Part shown: piece by piece, positions 41,035 to 50,583 of the stretch | How the letters are laid out: the number at the start of each line of letters is the position of its first letter | How positions within the stretch are numbered: the first letter of the stretch is position 1 | Assembly: GCA_022843805.1 (NCBI GenBank) | Contig: JALHMY010000030.1 | Coordinates: forward strand, 28,424-92,423 | DNA: 64,000 bases | DNA from: Fuerstiella sp. | GTDB taxonomy: Bacteria > Planctomycetota > Planctomycetia > Planctomycetales > Planctomycetaceae | Reading direction: 5' to 3' | Translations under genes and position numbers: made by a program | Notes under the pieces: model-generated | The model's database searches: none | Told to the model about the DNA's origin: nothing | Seen by the model: only the letters and a program-made list of their open reading frames with translations

Positions 41035-41331
41035 CGTCGCGGCTGAGGCAAGTCATCTTTGGCACAGCAGTGTTTGAAACAGCAGTCGTGGCTGGAACAG
41101 CATTCGTGAATACGGGAAGCATTTTAGATGATCGCAGCGAATTTCGGAAATAAGTCGGGCGTTTCGGTGGGAACCGGCCTGTCCGTGAGCTTTGAACCAG
41201 CCATTCTGAAAAGCGACAGCAATTTTTTGCAGAATTCCTGTGGGCACATCAAAACCCAGCGCAGGCAATACCGGGGCCACTCATACCCGAATTTTCGGGC
41301 GATACGCTTAACCTTGTTTCAGGAGTTCAAA

Positions 41332-42159
41332 ATGCGGACCTTCAGATTGTCATTGTTTTGTCTTTTTGCGATTGCCTCAATTGCAGAACATTCCCGTGCT
41401 GCGATCATCTTTTCTGCGAGTGCCCCCAATCCCGCCGGAATTCAGTCCACCGTCGATGCCTTTCGTGCCGAACTCGGGAATCTCAACGGTAACCTGCCCC
41501 GGAATTTTACAGGCGGGCGGCGCCAGATCGACTGGGACGGAGTGCCCAACGCCTTCGCCGATCCCAATCCATTCCCCGGCAACTTTTTCAATGGCAATGT
41601 ACCGGGCCGCGCTCGGGGTATGGAATTCGTGCCGACCGGCACAACGACCAGCTTTTCCGTGAGCGCATCTGCAGCATCGGGCACGCCCCCGCGTTTCAAT
41701 ACCCCGGGCGGTTTTACGGCATTCAGCGAAGAACGCCTTTTCACACCTCTGGGTGGAACGACCTTCGACGTGGTGTTTTTTGACCCTGCGAATCAGACAA
41801 CCCCTGCCCTCTCTCGCGGCTTTGGTTCCGTCTTCACTGATGTTGAGACTGCCGGGTTTGCGTCCATGTCGTTTTACGGCGCCGACGGCAATCTTCTCGA
41901 AATCAATGGTTCTCCAGCAACGTTGTTCGTTGCGGCGGGCGTGAACGCAGGGTTGAGCTTTCTGGGCGTCACCTTCGACATACCCACAATTGCACGCATC
42001 TCGATCAATGCTGGCATCGGAGGCTCTGACTCCATCGTCATGGACGACTTCATTTTCGGCGAACCAACATCGGCAGCAGTTCCCGAGCCTTCATCACTTG
42101 CCGTCTTTGCACTTGGTATTGGCCTGTACGGCGTTGTTGTCAATCGCCGACGTCGTTAA
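41332..42159 (+). CDS. PEP-CTERM surface protein
   Basis: 275 aa from ATG 41332, preceded by AGGAG six bases upstream; the frame is open from 41128 but lacks that signal. A signal peptide (LSLFCLFAIASIAEHSRA) leads to a beta-sandwich-like domain with GTTFDVVFFDPANQ and FGSVFTDVETAGFASMSFYG, found in many PEP-CTERM proteins. The sorting signal is VPEPSS, helix LAVFALGIGLYGVVV and NRRRR. It is divergent from the ECF/kinase pair, an arrangement suggestive of control by that sigma factor. Confidence 0.88.
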   Translation: MRTFRLSLFCLFAIASIAEHSRAAIIFSASAPNPAGIQSTVDAFRAELGNLNGNLPRNFTGGRRQIDWDGVPNAFADPNPFPGNFFNGNVPGRARGMEFVPTGTTTSFSVSASAASGTPPRFNTPGGFTAFSEERLFTPLGGTTFDVVFFDPANQTTPALSRGFGSVFTDVETAGFASMSFYGADGNLLEINGSPATLFVAAGVNAGLSFLGVTFDIPTIARISINAGIGGSDSIVMDDFIFGEPTSAAVPEPSSLAVFALGIGLYGVVVNRRRR

Positions 42160-42178
42160 AGAAGGGATTGCGATATTC

Positions 42179-42215
42179 ACCGATCACCCGGTTCTCCGAG
42201 GTGATCGGTTTGATT
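42179..42215 (+). terminator. Rho-independent terminator
   Basis: Perfect 10-bp stem ACCGATCACC/GGTGATCGGT with an 11-nt loop, followed by TTGATTT, 19 bp after the PEP-CTERM stop. The T-run is short; the facing PhoX-like gene ends 110 bp further on. Confidence 0.65.
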
Positions 42216-42325
42216 TGATGACCTTTTCCATGCCTGATCACACCGTAACGGAGGGTCGTGGCGGCCTTGAATCGAATTCTGCAGGAAACGCTGCTGGCCA
42301 TCCGCAGGCGAGCTCACTGAACGTT

Positions 42326-43705
42326 CTAAATGCCCAGTGATTCCCAGTCGCCGGTAATCGCAAACGTGATCCCCGGTATCTGAATGTTGACGAATAACCA
42401 CTTTCCGTCCGGGCTGAATGTTGCCCCTGCCCATTCCGAATCCCGATAGTCACCTTGAAAGCCATTCTTCTGACCATTCAGCATCACGTTGTTTTGTGCA
42501 AACTCCGACAGCTGACCGGCCTTAGTCAGTACCTGAAGTTTCTGGGGGACTCGATCACCGTCCTCACACAGAACCATTCCGCCACGGGGGCTGATACAAA
42601 TGTTGTCCGGACAATCAAGTACCTGCGGACCGGGCGATTCGAAGATCAGCTGCAGCGTTTCCGATCGAGGATTGTAGGCCCAGACCTGCCCGTAACCGTT
42701 TGGCCCGCCATGGCTGGCCACGAAATAACACCGGTCGTTGCCCCACCAGCAACCTTCCAGTTTCTGAAACGAGGCCGCTCCCTGTTCGTGGCCCTGTTGA
42801 AACACGCCGCCTTCGTCTTTTGTTCCCGGTGCATGAGCGCGCTCAGGGTCTGAGATTGTAACCCAGCTGACGTCATAGGTTTTTCCCGGCTCAGCCCTGC
42901 GAATCAGATCGGGGTTACCAGCAATCTTCATCATCTGCAACTGCCCGCCAGCTGACAGCTTGCCCGGCTGGACAGGAGTAAAGCGATAGAATCCAGCTGG
43001 CTTACGATCTTCTGTCTCGTAAACTGTTCCGGTAAGCGGATCGACAGCGACGGCTTCGTGGACAAATCGCCCCATCGACTTCAACGGAATCGGATGTCCT
43101 TTGCCGTCAGCTGGAACCTCAAACACATATCCATGAGGCTGCTCCAGGCGAAGCACGATATCATCATCTGAATCACCGTCCTGCAGAACCGTTTCTTCGC
43201 AGCTGAGCCAGGTTCCCCATGGTGTCGGCCCGCCGGCACAGTTCTTCAAAGTTCCGGAGAGACTGCTCCACGAGCGTCCCCATGCACCAGACTTTGTATC
43301 AAAAGTCAGATTAACACAGCCAGCAGTCGCTTTGGAGTCATAGGTAATCGACGAAGAACCGAATGCGTGACCCGACCCCTTCAACTCATGGTTACGGCAG
43401 ATCGTCAATATTCCCTGATCGTCGGAAATCACGCCCATTCCGTCGTGCTGATCGGGTGTTGGGGCTCCATCAATCAACAAGTCGCCAGTCCAGCCAAAGG
43501 ATGCGTAACGAAAACCGTGAGGTAAATGCAGCAGCGGCAGACCAGTCGATTCATCCGCAGTGGGAATGAGGCGAGCTCGCACAACACTCCGGACCGGCGC
43601 GGCAAGCAACTTCTCAAAAGACTGCGGTACAGCCCATGAACCCAGTGCAGCTGCTGTCGAAAGCAAAAACCCACGACGCCGGACAGACGCAAACTGCGAC
43701 GACAT
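42326..43705 (-). CDS. PhoX-family (DUF839) Tat-exported protein
   Basis: 459 aa from ATG 43705, with GGAG seven bases upstream; the longer frame to 43780 lacks a site. The twin-arginine signal RRRGFLLSTAAALGSWA directs folded export. The body matches the DUF839/PhoX group: LLHLPHGFRYASFGWTGD, GILTICRNHEL, PTPWGTWLSCEET, GRFVHEAVAVDPLTGTVYETED and GAWGRSWSSLSGTLKNCAGG. PhoX enzymes are calcium/iron alkaline phosphatases; many DUF839 members are uncharacterised, so phosphatase activity is only possible. It starts divergently from the next gene, 306 bp away. Confidence 0.85.
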   Translation of the reverse strand: MSSQFASVRRRGFLLSTAAALGSWAVPQSFEKLLAAPVRSVVRARLIPTADESTGLPLLHLPHGFRYASFGWTGDLLIDGAPTPDQHDGMGVISDDQGILTICRNHELKGSGHAFGSSSITYDSKATAGCVNLTFDTKSGAWGRSWSSLSGTLKNCAGGPTPWGTWLSCEETVLQDGDSDDDIVLRLEQPHGYVFEVPADGKGHPIPLKSMGRFVHEAVAVDPLTGTVYETEDRKPAGFYRFTPVQPGKLSAGGQLQMMKIAGNPDLIRRAEPGKTYDVSWVTISDPERAHAPGTKDEGGVFQQGHEQGAASFQKLEGCWWGNDRCYFVASHGGPNGYGQVWAYNPRSETLQLIFESPGPQVLDCPDNICISPRGGMVLCEDGDRVPQKLQVLTKAGQLSEFAQNNVMLNGQKNGFQGDYRDSEWAGATFSPDGKWLFVNIQIPGITFAITGDWESLGI

Positions 43706-44010
43706 AACATTCTCCGTAGGCAAACCCGAGGACTGTTCAGATCGCAATCCGGACGAACAGCAGATCGATTGCCGAATCATGTGGCTGATTGCGAAGAAAG
43801 AATTAAAAGACTGTGAGGAAATTCTGAAATCAGAAAATAATCACCCCCTGGTCGCCTTCTGCATTTCCACGGGCTTACGCCCCCAGGTGGCACTTCACTG
43901 GCCACGGCCTGCAATTTCGGCCATTTTCGCGGCAGAAACCGCAAATCAGGAAGCAAAACGGAAAATTTATCTGTTCTTTATATGCGAATGAGGCGTAAGA
44001 CACATAAGAT

Positions 44011-44553
44011 ATGCAGGTGGATTTCGCCGAAATCTGCTCTGTGTACTCCAGCGTGTTTGTCGTCAACTGGGGCCGTTCCTTGCGTTTTGTCAGCATTTTA
44101 CTGCTCGCAACCTATGGAGTCCTGTCTGTCGCAGGACATGGCGGGTTGCATGCGCTGACGTCAGATCACTCGGCGTGCTGCGGCGGTATTCTGCAGGGAT
44201 GCTGCCTGGACGGTTCTGACAAACACTGCAGCGATGGCAGCTGTTTGCATGGTGATCAGACGGCAGACTATTGTCCGTGGGGCCATGGCGACTCGAGGAC
44301 TGCAGAGGGCACGCCTGCTGCGGATGCGACGTCGAACAGAGATCCCGGTGATACGCAGGGTTCCCGGCGACCGCTGCACAATCCTCAGAACTGTCGGATC
44401 TGTGAGTGGTACACGGGTGCACAGGCCGTGCAGCCTCAGCAGCTGCAGATCTCTGACGAACTGGCTGTTGAGTTCCGTCTGGCATTGACTGATGGAAGCG
44501 CCGGCTATTCATCGCCGATTACCGTGCAGGCTCGAGGCCCACCGATCGGCTAA
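44011..44553 (+). CDS. Exported Cys/His-rich protein, DUF2946-like
   Basis: 180 aa with one N-terminal hydrophobic segment (FVSILLLATYGVLSVAGHGGL). The mature part is rich in Cys and His: SDHSACCGGILQGCCLD, KHCSDGSCLHGD, and NPQNCRICEW. It ends in ARGPPIG. The C-x2-C block and the RGPP end are shared with the protein at 52290, so the two are distant paralogues; the pattern recalls DUF2946-type proteins, some near metal-uptake genes. It may bind a metal. Function not known. Confidence 0.6.
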   Translation: MQVDFAEICSVYSSVFVVNWGRSLRFVSILLLATYGVLSVAGHGGLHALTSDHSACCGGILQGCCLDGSDKHCSDGSCLHGDQTADYCPWGHGDSRTAEGTPAADATSNRDPGDTQGSRRPLHNPQNCRICEWYTGAQAVQPQQLQISDELAVEFRLALTDGSAGYSSPITVQARGPPIG

Positions 44554-44880
44554 CTTCGACGGTGTGACTGTTCTTCATTGCAGTCCGAAGTGACACGTTC
44601 AGCACAAAGTGGAATCGTACTCTCTCAGGGAATTCGGCGTTTTATAAAAGCACGGTCATGATTCCTGTGGCCGTTTTCCGCCGACTCCCGCACGATCCCA
44701 CTGCCGCACCAGGCGTCAGCCGCCTGAGGCTCAGACAGAAACGGTCTGACCAGCCAAAAAACGAGTCACCATAAAGCGCTTCGTCTGCGCCCTGCGAATG
44801 TCGACAGAATATCACGCCGAACCGACGGTGTAAAAATCTGTGGAAACCCGTGCGCTGAAAACCAAAACGAAGGTTGTGTC
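44554..44880. other. Gene-free stretch of 327 bp
   Basis: No gene, repeat or clear hairpin seen. It should hold the promoter of the DUF58 operon that starts at 44881, but no convincing -35/-10 pair stands out. Confidence 0.5.
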
Positions 44881-46299
44881 ATGTCGACCGACATTCTCTC
44901 CACGATGACCGGAAGTGCGTCTGTTAGTTCTGTAAGTGCTTCAGAACAGGCTTCACTGGCCGACCGAATTCTGATTCGGCTGCGTGATACCAGCAACGCT
45001 CTGAACTATGACTTTTGTCCCTGGGCCAACCGCTGGTGCTACTGGCTGAAGAACCCGTTCTGGTGTCTGATTCTGGCGACAGGCATTTCGACTGTCTGCG
45101 GCATCATGGTGAAGACCGAGGCATTCTTTCTGACGGCGCTGCTGGCTCTTATCACGCTGGTGGGGGTTCTGCTTCCGTGGATGACGATGCGAGGTGTGGA
45201 CGCCCACCTGACGTTTGACATCCGTCGCAGCCGAGTTGGAAAACCGGTCATTGTGCGACTTCGGGTTCGAAATCGCTGGCCGTGGCCGGTATGGGGCCTT
45301 TCGATAGTTCGGGGTTTTGCGATCCATGATCACATGGACAGTCGGGAAGGAGTATCGCTTGCACGAGTTCCGGGCTGGTCCACTGTTGAGTATTCGTGGC
45401 AGTTTGTACCGCAGCGACGCGGTATGTATCCGCTCAGCACCCCGCAGATCGAAACGGGATTCCCGTTTGGATTGTATCGTGCATGTCGGTCTGCGGAGGT
45501 CGATGGTCATGTGATTGTCTGGCCGAAGACAGTGTCACTTCAGGGGATGCCTGATTCTTCAGGATCTGATCACACGGATGGCGCACTGGCAGATCGGCGA
45601 GTCGGGGAGTTTGGAGACATGCTGGGAACTCGTCCGTTTCGCAATGGAGATTCGCTGCGACGAGTTCACTGGTCACAAACGGCCCGGCAGCAATCGCTGA
45701 TTGTGTGTGAGCGGCAGGCGCCAGCGATGACATCTGTAAGAATTGTCCTGGATTGCGATGCAGCCAGCCATCCGATTCCTGTTCAGTCTGCGAACGAAAA
45801 CCGGTCAGAGGAATTCTGGCAGGAACAGGATTCCTTTGAGCTTTGTGTTTCAGTGGCAGCCAGCATTTGTGAATCTCTGAACCGACAGCACGCTAGAGTT
45901 GAACTGGTGATTGGTGACCAGCTGCTCGTCGCCGGTGAGTCTGTGGGCAGTCTTCACAAACTGATGGATACGTTTGCCATGGCGTCGCGGCAGTCACCAT
46001 CAAGGCGGCTGGCCAGCCGCCGCACTGGCGATGATTTTCGCATCGCTGTTACAACGCCGCTCGGACTTCAGCGACTTGGACAACAGCTGGCCGGGCAACA
46101 TGTTGTCTGTGTCGAAGACGTCGCAGCGGAAGATGCAGCAGCAATTGGCCGAGCAGCCCGATCCACAGCAGAAGACCGTGTGAATATCGGGAGCAGCACC
46201 GGAAGACGAGTCGGCAGCAGGGCATGGCTGCATTTGCGGGGTTCTCAGTCGGTGGCAGCCGAACTTCCGCGTCTCTGGAAAGGCGCCTGCCATGGCTGA
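44881..46299 (+). CDS. DUF58-family membrane protein
   Basis: 472 aa. Two N-terminal membrane helices (FWCLILATGISTVCGIMV and AFFLTALLALITLVGVLLP) are followed by a beta domain and the DUF58 core: ETGFPFGLYRACR, VWPKTVSLQ and GDMLGTRPFRNGDSLRRVHW, then a von-Willebrand-A-like end. It is the first gene of a DUF58/transglutaminase/MoxR cluster, a common bacterial arrangement in which MoxR ATPases act on VWA-type partners at the membrane. The stop overlaps the next start by 8 bp. The last ~90 residues after the SPSRRLASRRTGDDF stretch are less conserved. Confidence 0.88.
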   Translation: MSTDILSTMTGSASVSSVSASEQASLADRILIRLRDTSNALNYDFCPWANRWCYWLKNPFWCLILATGISTVCGIMVKTEAFFLTALLALITLVGVLLPWMTMRGVDAHLTFDIRRSRVGKPVIVRLRVRNRWPWPVWGLSIVRGFAIHDHMDSREGVSLARVPGWSTVEYSWQFVPQRRGMYPLSTPQIETGFPFGLYRACRSAEVDGHVIVWPKTVSLQGMPDSSGSDHTDGALADRRVGEFGDMLGTRPFRNGDSLRRVHWSQTARQQSLIVCERQAPAMTSVRIVLDCDAASHPIPVQSANENRSEEFWQEQDSFELCVSVAASICESLNRQHARVELVIGDQLLVAGESVGSLHKLMDTFAMASRQSPSRRLASRRTGDDFRIAVTTPLGLQRLGQQLAGQHVVCVEDVAAEDAAAIGRAARSTAEDRVNIGSSTGRRVGSRAWLHLRGSQSVAAELPRLWKGACHG

Positions 46300-48769
46300 T
46301 TCGGTAAGCAGTACACTGGAAAGCCGACGTCTTCGACCCTCGATAAGCCGGAATGTTCGCCATCCGGAGGCGAGTCGAACGAAGATATCAAGCCTCAGTC
46401 TGCACTGTCTGACCGTCGCATCGGCACTGCTGGCATCGTCGATTCTGTCGATCACGGAAGCCGATGGACTTCGGTTATCCCTGTGGGCGAAGTCCGTACT
46501 GGCAGTAACCTCGCTGACCTGTATTGGGCTGACATGGCAGGTACGTCGCCGCATGGCGTCCAGTGCTGACGCACCTTTTATTTTACCGTTGCTGCTGGCG
46601 GTGGTTTTGCTGAGTCTGCTTTGGGAACCGTTTCAGCGAGCCGTCTTTATGAATGGCCGCCCGTTTGAAATGATGGTGATGTTCAGTCAGAAGAACCTGA
46701 TGCTGGCACTCGCGGTCGTGGGGTGCCAGGCAGGCTACCAGCGGCTGTCGATGCTGATTGGAGTATTCCTTGCGATCTTCTGTGCGGTTGTCTCACGGGA
46801 TCGAAGTGTTCACTGGATGATTTTCGTTTACGCGGTCATTGCTGTGATATGGCTGGTAACGAATTACTGGGACACGCTGAGGTATCGTCTTCTGACACCG
46901 GAAAAGGGCGTGCTTCCGTGGAGATGGATTGTACCGGGAATGGCCTTACTGTTGCTGGTGTTTATGGCTTCCGCGTCGTCGGGTTCGACCATCATTTCTG
47001 CGGTGGAAGGTTTTTTGCCTGGATCCGGCGGCACTGGCGGCTCAGATCCGTTTGCACGAGGAGGCGTCAACGACGGCGATGGGTTGGTTGCGGGCTCGAA
47101 GGATATTCGCAGTTTCGCTCCCATCGAAGATGCACCGTTCGCTGAGGACGACAAGCCCTCACTGTATGACGTGTTCAACGAGTCGTTTAATGAACCGGTA
47201 CGAAAGAACCGAACACAGGATCGCTCGATTGCACTGCCACCGGAAATGCTGGCCGACATTCGTCAGAGAATGGCGAAGACTGAACAGGCAGGTCGTGAGT
47301 TTTCGACTGTTCGCAGTCAGCGAAAACCTGACAGGAAACGAATTCGCAGTCTTTCCAGCGAAGCATTGTTTTACGTTGCCGGTCGAGTACCACTGCATCT
47401 GCGATTCGAGCTGTACGATCTTTTCGACGGGATCAGCTGGACGCCCGAAGAGCCCTCAGCAGATGCGCTGCCTGCACTACAGATGACCACACTGAACGAA
47501 CGACCGTGGTTGCGGGTTCCAGGCGGCAGCCGGGGTCTGGATTTATACAGTCCGCCGGAGACGCATGCAGTAAAAATTATCAACCTGAAGTCCAGTGTGA
47601 TCCCCTGTCCTCCGGATACACGGGGAATTCATATCGATCGAGTCGATCAGGCCGATATGTATTCGCTGTATCAGGAGGGCATCGTGCGGATGAACCGGGA
47701 TTCGCTGCCGGAGCTTCAGGCCATCCAGTTAATGTCTGAACGGGTCTTTTATGAGCAGCTTCAGGATCAGCGAATGATGCTGCCAGTATCGAACGATGTG
47801 CTGCATTTGCAGCAGCCTGACATGGTACAAATGGAGTCGGTCCGGAAACTGGCCGCTCAGTGGACATCAGGAATACCGCGAGGCTGGCAGCAGGTTGATG
47901 CCGTGATACAGCGACTGAGAACAGACTATGTTCTGGATCGAAATACCCGGCCATCTGCAGACTGCGAATTTCCCGTTGGCGAATTTCTGCTGACAACCCG
48001 GCGAGGCCCTGAGTATCTGTTTGCCAGTTCTGCGGCGATTATGCTGCGCAGCCTTGGTTATCCCACTCGACTGGTCAGTGGATTCTATGCGAATCCTGAA
48101 CGATTTGATTCCCACAAGCGTCACACACCCGTTTTGGCGGAGGACGCTCACATCTGGTGCGAAATCAGCGTGGGTGCCCGGACATGGCTGACCGTGGAGG
48201 CATCGCCGGGTTACGAGATTTTGCAGCCAATTCCCACGTTCTGGCAGAGGGTCGTTCAGGGGCTTAAGGCATTTCTGCTTCGGGCTCTGCAGAACTGGAT
48301 GCTGGTTCTGATTGCGGCGGTTGTCGCAGCTGTTCTTTGGCGTAAGCGTCAGATGACAGCCGATTTTCTGCAGACCTTCTGGTGGACCGTGCGACCCGCC
48401 GGAAATATTCGGGCGAGGGTATTACAGACCCTGCGGCTGTTTGAACGACGGCTGCGTTATCTGGGACTTCAACGTCCTGCGGGAATGACCCTGAATCGAT
48501 GGATTCGAATGCAGTCATCCCTGCAGGATGTGTCGCCCGCACTGCCCGAGTTTTTGAAGCTCGCGAACTGGGCGGCGTTTGATCAGTCAGATGAACACTC
48601 GGGGCCTGACACTCGTCAGGCGGAAATTTGCTGCCGCCGAATAGGCTTCGAAATGACGGTCAAAGCCTGTCTGAAGAGCAGAACGGATGGGAAGGTCGTT
48701 CAGAATTCAGTGACTGCCCTGCCTTACCGTCAGGTCAGCCAAACAACGGAGGGAGGGGTATTGGTTTAA
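46292..48769 (+). CDS. TgpA-like membrane protein with transglutaminase-like domain lacking catalytic Cys
   Basis: 825 aa. Several N-terminal membrane helices (~40-235), a large exposed region, the transglutaminase-like domain (~545-650), one more helix (MLVLIAAVVAAVLW) and a DUF4129-like C-terminus. Active TgpA-type enzymes have RRGFCEHFAS; here the aligned stretch is RRGPEYLFAS (about 569-578), with Glu where Cys should be. The His (DAHIWCE) is kept, and the Asp of VDP is replaced in VEAS. A pseudoenzyme is likely. The gene overlaps DUF58 and is followed by MoxR. Confidence 0.85.
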   Translation: MADSVSSTLESRRLRPSISRNVRHPEASRTKISSLSLHCLTVASALLASSILSITEADGLRLSLWAKSVLAVTSLTCIGLTWQVRRRMASSADAPFILPLLLAVVLLSLLWEPFQRAVFMNGRPFEMMVMFSQKNLMLALAVVGCQAGYQRLSMLIGVFLAIFCAVVSRDRSVHWMIFVYAVIAVIWLVTNYWDTLRYRLLTPEKGVLPWRWIVPGMALLLLVFMASASSGSTIISAVEGFLPGSGGTGGSDPFARGGVNDGDGLVAGSKDIRSFAPIEDAPFAEDDKPSLYDVFNESFNEPVRKNRTQDRSIALPPEMLADIRQRMAKTEQAGREFSTVRSQRKPDRKRIRSLSSEALFYVAGRVPLHLRFELYDLFDGISWTPEEPSADALPALQMTTLNERPWLRVPGGSRGLDLYSPPETHAVKIINLKSSVIPCPPDTRGIHIDRVDQADMYSLYQEGIVRMNRDSLPELQAIQLMSERVFYEQLQDQRMMLPVSNDVLHLQQPDMVQMESVRKLAAQWTSGIPRGWQQVDAVIQRLRTDYVLDRNTRPSADCEFPVGEFLLTTRRGPEYLFASSAAIMLRSLGYPTRLVSGFYANPERFDSHKRHTPVLAEDAHIWCEISVGARTWLTVEASPGYEILQPIPTFWQRVVQGLKAFLLRALQNWMLVLIAAVVAAVLWRKRQMTADFLQTFWWTVRPAGNIRARVLQTLRLFERRLRYLGLQRPAGMTLNRWIRMQSSLQDVSPALPEFLKLANWAAFDQSDEHSGPDTRQAEICCRRIGFEMTVKACLKSRTDGKVVQNSVTALPYRQVSQTTEGGVLV

Positions 48770-48935
48770 TCGGCCGGAACGCGATTGCGTTCGGTCTTAT
48801 TTGGAAAAGACAGGGTAAAAATAAACCGGGGGCTGTCGCCGCCGGCGGCCTTAGAATCGAATCGATCAGACAGTCCTTCATTCACTCATATATTCTTTGA
48901 CCAGTTCCGGCTTTGACTCAGGTTACAATTCTCCA

Positions 48936-49925
48936 ATGTCTCTCACAGAAATTATTTTGGACTCCCGGACTTCAGACTTGCGGGCTGTTGAGCAGCTTCG
49001 TGGTCGCCTCAATGAGGCACTGCGAGGCAAGTCCGATGTTGTCGACATGGTTCTGGTTTGCCTGCTGGCCAACGGACACCTGCTGCTGGAGGACAAACCG
49101 GGACTTGGAAAAACGACGCTGGCAAAGGCTCTGGCCGATGGAATCGGAGGCCGCTTTTCCCGGGTACAGTGTACTCCTGACCTGCTGCCGGGTGATGTCA
49201 CCGGCTTTAATATTTACAACCAGAAGATCCATGAATTTGAATTTCGTGAGGGACCTGTCTTTGCGGATGTGCTTCTGGCTGATGAGATCAATCGTGCCAC
49301 GCCTCGAACCCAGAGTGCCTTGCTGGAAGCGATGGCCGAACGACAGGTAACCGTTGATACTCGCCGCTACCCGCTCAGCGCACAATTCTTCGTCATCGCC
49401 ACTCAGAATCCTGTCGATCAGCACGGGACCTATCCGCTTCCTGAAGCGCAACTTGACCGATTTGCGATGAAGCTGAGCGTGGGATATCCGAGTCATGCCG
49501 ACGAAATGCAGATGCTGCAGGACGCTGTGGAGAAAACTGATACTCGCATGACGGGTGAAAAGGGATTCGTTCTGTCAGTGGAGCAACTGGCGGGAATTCA
49601 ACAGACCGTCCGAAGGATATCGGTGGCCAGTTCGATCCAGGACTACCTCGTGCGACTGGGCAGGGAAACACGCCAGCATCCGAGTATTTCTCTTGGACTT
49701 AGCCCTCGAGGTTTGCTGACCTGGCAGCGGGCTGCACAGTCGCGTGCATGGCTGGCCGATCGCCATTTTGTAACACCCGACGATATTTACGACGTTGCTC
49801 TGCCCGTTCTTTCAGTCCGAATGGGACTCGAAATGAACGATGCAACCACAGTCATTCAGGAAATTCTGGACGCCGTGGAAGTTCCTGAGTACGCAGTTCC
49901 CCAGCCTTCGGAGAGACCACGATGA
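48936..49925 (+). CDS. MoxR-family AAA+ ATPase
   Basis: 329 aa from ATG 48936; upstream frame to 48897 has no ribosome-binding site. Walker A is LEDKPGLGKTTLAKAL, Walker B LLADEINRATPRTQSALLEAM, sensor I VIATQNPVDQHGTYPLPEAQLDRF, seen in parts, and the lid domain ends in PDDIYDVALPVLSVR. MoxR ATPases act as chaperones that mature or remodel partner proteins with VWA domains. The partners here should be DUF58 and the transglutaminase-like protein upstream. The last codon overlaps the next gene's start region (ATGA). Confidence 0.93.
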   Translation: MSLTEIILDSRTSDLRAVEQLRGRLNEALRGKSDVVDMVLVCLLANGHLLLEDKPGLGKTTLAKALADGIGGRFSRVQCTPDLLPGDVTGFNIYNQKIHEFEFREGPVFADVLLADEINRATPRTQSALLEAMAERQVTVDTRRYPLSAQFFVIATQNPVDQHGTYPLPEAQLDRFAMKLSVGYPSHADEMQMLQDAVEKTDTRMTGEKGFVLSVEQLAGIQQTVRRISVASSIQDYLVRLGRETRQHPSISLGLSPRGLLTWQRAAQSRAWLADRHFVTPDDIYDVALPVLSVRMGLEMNDATTVIQEILDAVEVPEYAVPQPSERPR

Positions 49926-50560
49926 CGCTCAGCGTACAGAGGAACGGCATTCAGTGGCCGGGGCCAACGGTGTCCATGACATGTCTTGCGATTGTGCTGT
50001 TGTTTCCGTGTGTCGGATGCGGAAATTTCTCAAAGCAATCGGGCAGTGAAACGAGTGAATCAGATGCGAACGAACACGATGAACACCTGGAGCATCTGAT
50101 TCCCGCTCATAAGCCTCAAACATTTGAGGCACTTGTGCAGCAGTTATCGATTCGACTGCCGACACTGCAGGGCGCCGGAGGAAAGGACAATGAAGCGCAG
50201 GGCGAGGGAGCGAATGAGCATAGCCGGATTCTCACTGAGTATCACGAAATTATCGACTGGATTCCCGAGCTTGCTGCCGACAGCAACCTCAAAAAGAAAG
50301 ACTGGGAAACGGCAACCGCAATCGGTCGGGAAATTGGGAGTATCTGGGCGAAGCACTTTGGAGGAGTGACCGCGGCACAGTTAAACACCTCGCCAGGTGA
50401 AACAAACAGGACGGCGGCCGAGCAGATCGAACCTTTGATTCGAAGACTTGAAGAACTTGTTCCTGAATCACGAAATCCGGAGCAGCGCCGCGAATCACCG
50501 GAGGATCAGCAGAACTCTTCCGGCGACAGCAGTGTCAGCGAAACCGACAACACCCTTTGA
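49922..50560 (+). CDS. Lipoprotein of unknown function
   Basis: 212 aa, starting in the ATGA overlap with MoxR. A signal sequence (SMTCLAIVLLFPCVGCG) with lipobox VGC anchors it to a membrane. The mature part is helical and charged, with HDEHLEHLIPAHKPQTFEAL and DWIPELAADSNLKKKDWETA. A similar layout (His-rich start, IPELA stretch, helical domain) occurs in the lipoprotein at 59587. The tail is rich in Glu, Ser and Asn. Not a family I recognise; the permease gene follows 23 bp later, suggesting one transcript. Confidence 0.7.
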   Translation: MTLSVQRNGIQWPGPTVSMTCLAIVLLFPCVGCGNFSKQSGSETSESDANEHDEHLEHLIPAHKPQTFEALVQQLSIRLPTLQGAGGKDNEAQGEGANEHSRILTEYHEIIDWIPELAADSNLKKKDWETATAIGREIGSIWAKHFGGVTAAQLNTSPGETNRTAAEQIEPLIRRLEELVPESRNPEQRRESPEDQQNSSGDSSVSETDNTL

Positions 50561-50583
50561 CGGAAATCTGACGAGACACAACG

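Noticed and set aside
41128..41331. A 68-codon extension of the PEP-CTERM gene to an upstream ATG
   Set aside because: It would bury the signal peptide inside the protein; the ATG at 41332 has an AGGAG site.
48913..48929. TTGACT and TACAAT just before the MoxR start, looking like promoter boxes
   Set aside because: Only 5 bp separate them, and they lie almost at the start codon; a working sigma-70 promoter needs about 17 bp.
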